Positions 51,901-60,900 of a stretch of DNA of 64,000 nucleotides are shown piece by piece; position 1 is the stretch's first letter; every line of letters begins with the position of its first letter. The translations under genes were made by a program, and so were the position numbers. This DNA comes from a virus. The notes beneath the pieces were generated by a model, which saw only the letters and a list, made by a program, of their open reading frames with translations, was not told where the DNA came from and searched no databases. Location: positions 1-64,000 of IMG/VR virus record IMGVR_UViG_3300007276_000038, one strand, 5' to 3'.

Positions 51901-54900
51901 ACGCCAAATGTTACTGGTGCCGTAGCTCTCAAGAATCTGTTTTCTGCAACTCTTGAACCTGTTCTGTTACCATTAACGTCTAGTTCTTCTCTAACATACT
52001 CTACACGTATAGTTTCTCCGCCTTGCACCGTGACCTGGTCAGGCCATGCTGAATTTATAACTACAGGAGTTATAGTTTGTGGTGAGCGATCAAAGATTTC
52101 AATCTTAGGTGGACGACTCGCATCGTAGCCAGCGCCTTGATTCAATACTTCTATTGTTGCTATGCCACCTAACTCATCCAATGACGTTACTTGTGCAGCG
52201 GCACCTATGCCAGGTGCGTTACCATCGCTATTAATAATAACTTGTAAGTTAGCAGGGTTAGTATAACCTGCGCCTGCGCTATCAATACAAATAACAGTTA
52301 ATGGTCCTTTTTGGTTATTTACTGGCGTACCGCCAATTAAACGTAGTCTATCACCTATCCTATATCCTGAGCCGCCTGTTGTAAACGACGAGGTGTTAGT
52401 TTGTGAATACACAGGAGCGATTGACGGGAATGTCATTGTTACACTTCTATCTTCTGGTAGTAACGCTTGCACTGGTTGTCCATCTTCGATTGCAATATAG
52501 CGAGGTAATGTAAGTGTGCCACCTTGATCTAAGATTCCGTTTGTGCCACCACCGCTGGCTGCTGAGAACGAACCGTCTACTGGACCAAACACGTACTGCT
52601 CTGTAATAGTTTCAGTTTCATTTTTCGCTTGCTCGAAGCCACGGTTAATGTGGAAGTCACCTACTTGCTTATATCTTCCTCCAGCACAGCCGTTGCCTGC
52701 TGTCCAAGCTCTACCGTCACAACTTGAAAGAACAAGTTTTTCGCCTGCTTGTGAATTTCTAATTACAGCACTTAAACCAAAGTTGCCGCAGTTAATTTGT
52801 GTCTTGACATCTTGGAAACTAGTTCCTCGTATAATAACTTTACGACCGTTTAAGAACAGCTCGCTGTTTTCTTGTATGCCGAATAAGTCATCTTGGTTTA
52901 ACGTTATACTAGGAGTAGGCCGTTTAACTGCTGCTACTGCTGTTGGGCCTGCTGCTACTGATCCGTCTATGTTAAAGTTCAACGGTGTAATTTCTATTAC
53001 TGGTTGATTAACATAACGTATAGACGAATTATCAAATCGCGTAAACTGCGACGGCTCAAATGCTTGTCCTGTAACTGTTTCAATCGGATCAACAGTTTGC
53101 GGAATCTCAGTACCTGGCTGGTCGAAAGCTGGCCCGTCAATAACATACGTTGTTCCTGCTGTTGTTCCACGGTTACCTGTAACGTTATTAATACGTTGCC
53201 CGTTAACATTATATGTTGAGCCAATACGTGTTGGGTTATAACGCAATGTAGTATTAAGCGTACTTGCATCACCTAAGTTACCTGCCCAAGGCTCACGTAC
53301 TACTTGGTTAGATCTAATTAATGTTCTCGGTACGCGGCTAACTGTAGTAAGTCTCTTGCGTAGCGGAAGAACTTTTCCACCTGATACTCTCTGACTAGTT
53401 GCACTTACAAATCGCCCTGGTTCGATCTGGGCACTGTATCCGTAACTCTCTGGATTAACAATTTTACGGCTTGGCTTCTTGAACGATGTTGGGAAAAAGT
53501 TATACCCTGTCATGTTTTGCTGACCGTAACCAGAGAAGTTACCAAAAACAAAACCACCTAAGTTAATTCGTTCTCTTATTGCCGCCAAATCTATTTCGGT
53601 ACCGTCTGCTGTAACGTATATATCCTGCGATGTGTCAGGTGCTGGTGCTGGTGCAGGTGCAGGTGCAGGTGCTGGTGCAGGTGCTGGTGCTGGATCGTCA
53701 AACAAGCCCGCGGCTGCTGCCGCTATAACTGCTGCTAAAGCGCCTGGCGCAATTTGGAAGTCAGGCGCAGCCGCGCCGTCAGTGCCTGGGGCTGGGTTAG
53801 ATACAGGAGTATCTTCACCTCCGTTCTGAGCAGCACAAGCATCTTCATAGCCTCGAGGACATTCTCCGTATACTTGCTGATAACACCTCAACTGGGTATC
53901 GCTAAATCCACCTGTGGATAACAGACCACCTTGTCCAGCAGCTACACAATCTATAAATGCTTGACGGCGTGGATCTTCTTCCCTGGGTTCTGACGGGGTA
54001 TCATTTGTTGTATCGTTAACTGTATCTGCGCCTCCGTCATTGCTGTCGCTACCGGTTGTTGGCGCTGGGTTAGATCCTTCAACTACACACGTTCTTCCTG
54101 TGAATGTAAAGTAATTAGTTACAAAAGTAGGCACATCAAATTGGTAGCCGCCAAACAAGTTAGTGTTAAGTGTAGTAGACGTAGTTTCGCCTGTCGCCAC
54201 TTTATACTTAAGATCAAAGAAGCCCCTGTCAGCACCCTCTGTTGTGTTACTTGCTATAATTCGAACAAAGTAAAACTTACCTTCTTCTAGATAAACGTTT
54301 GCGCCTGTTTCTGTAATATCATTTGCGTTAGACGTTGCTAGTGCAGCATTATCTCTATGGTATCTCTTATCAGCAAGGTATGCAGCTTTTGAACTAGGGT
54401 ATCCTCCGTCTGGATATCCGTCTTCTTTAAAGTATTCTTCTGCTGCAAGATCATCTACACCGATACGATAGTCAACGCCATTAACTCTCTTATCAAAAGA
54501 ACTAGATATCCAAACCCACAATGCATCATTAGCGCGTCCAACTAACTGATAGTTTCCAGTCACTGGCGCTCTAAAATAACCTTTCAATTCTACAGTAGAA
54601 CATCTGCGAGGGAAGTCCTCAAAAAAGTCTAGGGTTCTAACACGAGTATTTAAATCGTTAACAACTGATGGCCAGTCTGCACCACGGTTTCTTACTCTGC
54701 TGTTAGGCGTAATGTTTATAAGATTAGTTTTGTTCGCATCCAATCCTTGATAACCAGTTACTGGTAACTTGTTGTATGGGAAATAAATATTATGGACATA
54801 GCCCCTTCCTATCTTTTCCCGTTCGCCGTAACCTATCCATCCGTTTGCATTATTATCAGTTGCAAACCAGCGTCGAAGCGTGGCGCCATCAGCGTATCCA

Positions 54901-57900
54901 ACACTCGGACTGTTGCGCTCACCAGTAGAACAATCTGCTTCTTCACCCGAATCAATCACTAAGCGTATAGCATAATTAATGTATAACAGCCAATCTTGTG
55001 CAGCTGAGCCAGCACCTTCTTTAACCATGATAACTACGTATTCACCTACTCCGCAGTTTACTTCACGTTGAATAAATCCTACACCTTTAATACCTAGGTA
55101 GTCAGCTTCGTTATAATAAGAAATCCAGTTGTCGCCTAATACGCTAATCTTAGGTCCTGGTGTGTCTGGAGTACCAGTAGTGTCTATCGTGAACTGTGTT
55201 TCTGCTAGGTTAGTATTTTCTACACCTAGTGCTGTTGATACGTCTTCTACTTCTTTACCTAAACCTAATGTTCTGTCAATATCATCAACACCGTACTGTC
55301 CTATTTGTGTTCCGTTGTTAGTTAAGAAATCACCGTTTGACTTTGTGTCAATTACTAGTCTTGCTTCTTCAAACCATCCTTGCTCATCAAACGTATCACT
55401 TTCGGGATTGTAGGGAACATCGCTTTGGAATACAGCTATACCTATGCCGTTGTCTGCTGCCAGTGAATTAAAGAATATACGGAAAGGCTCAATTCCGGCT
55501 ACCTGTGTTTGATAGTAATAGCCGCCAGTAGTGCCTGGTATAGGATTAGTTGCTGATCTTCCGTTTATAACTGATGATGGGAAAGTTAAGTCAACGGTTG
55601 TACAACTACCATCTGCATTAGTGTTTTTAGCAGAGGTTGTTGGTATTGGGGTACACGGTCCTGGTAATCCTTCAAGTGCAGCACCGTTAATAATTGGGCC
55701 AATTTGTGTTACTGGAACAGTATCAACCCAATCATTGTTGTTAACTAGTTCGCCAGTTGATGTTACTACTGCGCCCGGCGCTACTTGATTTCCCACAGAC
55801 AATTGAGCAGTTTCGTCTGGTGCTCCTGTGCTGCCGCCTGCCAACGATGATGGTGCAAATAAGTCCCATATATTGCTGTCAGTTGTTGTTTGGAAATCTA
55901 CATTATCTGCTACACTGTTGTTCCAATCTTTTCCGCCCCATCCTGTATCTGGTATAATACGTCTTGTAACAGCATTAGGTGGTAGCTCTGTCAAGCGAAT
56001 GTACTTCATTCGAGTTACAGTTCCTAAGTAGTCAGCATACACTGGCTGCGGAGTATTATTAGCATCTACATTATTATAGTTAAAACGCACTAACTGATTA
56101 GTGTAAGTAAACGGTTCTGTCCAGAAACACGCAACAAATATTTCTTCAGGGCGTATGTTCTCATTAGACACATCTTCGTCTGTTAGCTCGACGTATGTAG
56201 GTGGCGATGTAACAACACTATCAATAAGTGCATCATCTGTTTCTTCAAGTACGTTGCCATCTGCATCAAGGAAAGTACTAGTAGAAAAATTACCCTGCGG
56301 TGGGTACACACTAAACTTCTTATTGTATACGAATCTAGGTATAGGAGCGTTATACTCGTTTAAGAATGACGGGTACTCTTGTCCCAAATGATTGTCATTG
56401 GCTGTGTAATAACCCGAGCCGTATCCAAGAACGGAAGGATTACCGTTAACACCTGGAAGCGGTCCAGGACCGCTTGCTGTTGGTGCCCACTGACCTGGTG
56501 TTAATCCTGGTGTCCACATGAAGAAACTATTGTATCCAGGTTTAGATACTTCTATCATTGCTCTGCGACCCGAAGTATCTGACCCTATCTCTAAGCTAGG
56601 CAATCCTTCAAAGTTTCCTATCGGACTAGACCCGTTGCCGCTTGCTAATGCAAATGGTTCTGGCACCAACTGCTTACCTAGGTAGTTTGCTGGTTCAACT
56701 GTTGAAAGTTCTAATGCAGTCTGTGCAAAGTTCTTTATAATGTCGTCATTGTTTATAACTCTATCATTGCCGTCTAAGATTAAACCAATGTTGTTTCTGT
56801 AGTAATAATCAGTTGCTAGATATCCTAAGAAATCACTATACGCATTTACTGTCTGATAAAAGTCATGTCGTATTGCCGGAGGGGAAACCCTGTCCAGTAG
56901 TGAATAGTAAATATCTAAATCATCATTTTGCACTGCTTGGTAAACTTCAAATACCATATCACTCGAAGGCTTTAATCTAAATGCAGGTACTGTTGCTGGA
57001 TCACCTGTTGTAGTAAATGTTTTTTCTAGCAGCATGTTGTAAGTAGATTGCTTTCTCCCTGGCAAGAATACAGTGTTTGATCCTGTGCCTGGAATGTTAA
57101 GTAATACAAGTGCATTAGCTTCCTGTGTGTTAGATAGCAAATCAGCATCAACGTGCCCTTCAGGTGTTTTAACTAAATCTGAATTTGTTTCTTGTTGGTC
57201 ACTTAAATTAATAAGCACAGAATCCACTGCTCTGTACCGTTGTATTGTAGGATCCCATCTATACTCAATTAACGATTCTTGATCTGTGTACACTAGTCCT
57301 TTGTAAGGTCCTCTAATATCAGGTCCTTTGTTAAACGTAGTATCTAATTCTTTTTCTTTACCGTTACTAATTTCAAGTGTCCCAGTAACCGGAATCTTAT
57401 TATCTGACAGAAGATTAATTATTTCTTCTTCTTTTATATATGGCCCATAGTTACTGATCGCCGGTATAGTAGTTGGCATTCCCAACGGGTCATTTTGTAT
57501 CGGTGCTTGTGGATCATTTAGCATCCCAAATCGTAGGCCAAAAGAATCTTGCTTCGTAAATAACTTACGCAGATTCATCTGACGGTTAAGACTAGTAGTC
57601 ATACCGTCTAAGTTATTGTAGCTATCTATAGCAATATTACGGCCATTCATTCGCGCTTTGTTGTGATCTAGCGTAGTAATAATTGGATAGCGATCGCTAT
57701 TGCGTGGCTCTTGTCGCATTATAGTAATTTTAGTACTAACGTTAGCATCGCTTGATAATGCGTTTGCTGCAACGTATGCTACATTATCAACTATGCTTAT
57801 AAGTGATGCTGGGACAATTTCTGAATTACTATTATAAAATGCTACTGCATCGCTTAGTCTATAGCTATCAGCCATCACTATTGTATTTGTTGCATTAGCT

Positions 57901-60900
57901 GCCGTAACATTACCCTCGTCGAATAAATTACTAACGTTTAAGTAAGCTGACTTTTCCTCATAGAAGTAATAGTCAATACCTGACTTAGACTGTACGCCGT
58001 CTATTGAAATAGTATTCGGTGTTATTGAGCTAATATTATATACTTTGTTGTAGTATAAAGGAACAGTAAAGTGTACCGCAATGCGTTTGCCGTTGTCTGC
58101 GTATGCTTGTGTAATACCGTGAGGACCAACAGTTTCAATTGTTATTCCGTCTCCGATAATGTTGCCTTGATTAAAATCAAAAGTGTACGGGCTGTTAATA
58201 ACAAACGTATTCGCTGTCACTTGTTGTGCTTGGAAATCACCGCCGAACACATCAGTGTTTATACGAACAACCTCGCCTTCTATTACGTTGTGATCTGATG
58301 CAGTAACAATTGTTTTGTTTAGATGCAGAGCTGATACAGCGTCAGTTACCACTGTATTCGGTCTTGATATCTCAAACGATTCAGTTGTTACGTTACTTGC
58401 AATATAAAAATCTGCATTAGCCGGAGTATAATCAACATAGCTTACTACTGTATAAGAAGCGCCAAAGATATTAGATATTGTGTTGCTATCAAATTCTGGA
58501 TCGCTGATTATGATTTTACCGTTTGCTTCGTCGATGGCATCGACATAATAACTTCTATTCGTTAACGAATAAACTAAGTTAATTGTGTTAACTTCATTCG
58601 GACTCAGTGCATTAATATTTGCTGCTGCGTTAGCTAGCAGTAGTGGATCTGGTGATCCATTAAACAATATCATTACATTGCCTACACCCTGGTCATTGAT
58701 TAGGGTAGTAAGTTCTGTTAGTCCATTGTCTAGTATAGCTGTAGCTGTAGCCGCGTTGCCAGTAGTAGTATTTTCGATTGTTACTGTTGGCGCAGTAAGA
58801 TAACCAGCACCTTTAGCAGTTACTTCGATAGCACCAATAACACCGTCAAGCACAGCTTCGGCAGTTGCGCTAGATCCGTCGCCTATAATCTCTAGTGCTG
58901 GTGCTTCAAGTAGCCCACCCGGGCAAAATGCAACATCGACTATCACGTTACCGACAATTTTATCAACTGAAGCAAATGCTTGTGAGTTTGGATTCGGCGC
59001 ACTTACTCCTGGAGCATCTATTGTAATTACAATATTGCTATCATCAGATCGGAAACCCGACCCTTGATCTGTTATTGTAATTTTGTAAATTTCACCGGTA
59101 TCAGCGTCTATATCTCCTGCATTTACTATTGCTGTGGCGCCTGATCCTGAACCACCGGTGATAGTAACACTCGGTGGACTAGAATCGTCATAACCTAATC
59201 CGCCGAAATCCATCTTCAGCGATAATATTCCGCCTAGGATGTGCGGATGAATATCTGAACCACCTGCGGCCGCGATATCAGTTGAAAGAACCCCGTTGAT
59301 TAATAACGATGCAGTAGTCCAGTCACTTGTACTTGTTGTGGTGACTGAATCTATACATGCAACTATAATTGCTTCTGCTTCAGCGTCAAACTCAGCGCCT
59401 GCTGGGCTGCCAGTTAATGTTATATTAGGCGTAGATGTATAACCGTCGCCAGCAGTATCAATTGTGATAGAAGAAACAAACGTTGTATGTAACTCCATGT
59501 TATTCGGGCCATCAGTAGATACACTAGCATCATATGTGCTACTTGTTCCTATTCGGTCAACTAACTGTATAGCGTCACCTTCACCCACCGAACCTATTTG
59601 TCCAGACACTGTAACTATATCACTTAGATATTCTTCCGACGGAGTCAACAATAATCCTGACAACGGTGTTCCTGCGGTTGGTGCAGTGCTTTCGATATTA
59701 ACAATGCGACTAGGGCCAATCTTAGCAATCCTAGCTTCGATCATTCTAGGTGCTTCAACTTCAGCTAATGTCAATTGTTGCGAATCAACTATGTCTTCAT
59801 TTCGCCAAATGACAACATTATCACTTATGTTTGCATTTCTTAAAGCTAAGTAATAATCTAAATAACGTCCTGTACCTTCTTCACCAATCTGATTTGTGTC
59901 AAGGAAGTTAAACAAACTAACATCACTATATAACGACACTGTACCGGATAGATCTTTGTATAAAAATGTTTGCGAAGCATCAATGTCAGTAAGTTCATAA
60001 ACGTTCCAGTCATCGCGTTCTGCTCTTGCTATGTGTATTAAATCACCTTCGCTTGGCTTAATTACAATGCTATCATCATACAAGTCTGCTAAACTAGCTA
60101 TATCAAATGCTTGGAAATTAATATTTCCGCTATCAACATATCCTGCATTTCTGACAGTAGGGTAACGTTGATCAGTAACACCAGTATGATCGACGCTATC
60201 TAGTGTTGGCCACAATGTGCTTTCTCTAAAGCCGGTTGGCTTTTTAAGAAAACGCTCAGAGTCATCGATGTCAATTAATAATACGCCATCGTTGTCTGCA
60301 TCTGGGGTAATAACAAAATTGCGTCTTGACGTTAACCTAGCTGCAATTCCTTCGTCACTGGTTACCTTGATTACAATTGTAGCACCAGGAATGTCATCTT
60401 GGAGCCCTGAATCAAACTCCACTGTGGCACGTTCGATAACTTTTATTTGTGTATCGTTTGTAATTGCGTAATAAACTTCTCTATCTGTTTCATCGTATAT
60501 AACGTCTAGTGGTGGATTATACTGTACAGTTAACGCTTCAGGCGGTAATAGACTCAAGTCAGTAAATTGTATACTATTTTGTGTTAACGTATACACTTGC
60601 CCGGAAACGTTGCTCCATGTGTTGCCCACTGTTTCAGCATTTCCATCAGTATCATACCAGTTGTAAGTTGTAGTTGTATTTTTAATAAGTACGCCGTTGA
60701 TATACACGTCAACAAACCTATAGTCGCCGTTTGCATCAATTGCATCTACGCCTGATATGTTATTTGCTTTTAAGTTAGTGTTAGCAAAAGTAAACACAGG
60801 ATTAGTGTTAGCAATATCATACGTTACTTCTGCATTAGATTCGTTTATATTAACTTGTGTTCTAGGGTAAGTTATAGCGTCAGGTAAATCAGAGATAGCT

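Noticed and set aside
53632-53829. A plus-strand Gly-Ala-rich small protein
   Set aside because: It is the complement of the Pro-Ala hinge in the giant structural gene, and its composition is fully explained by that repeat.
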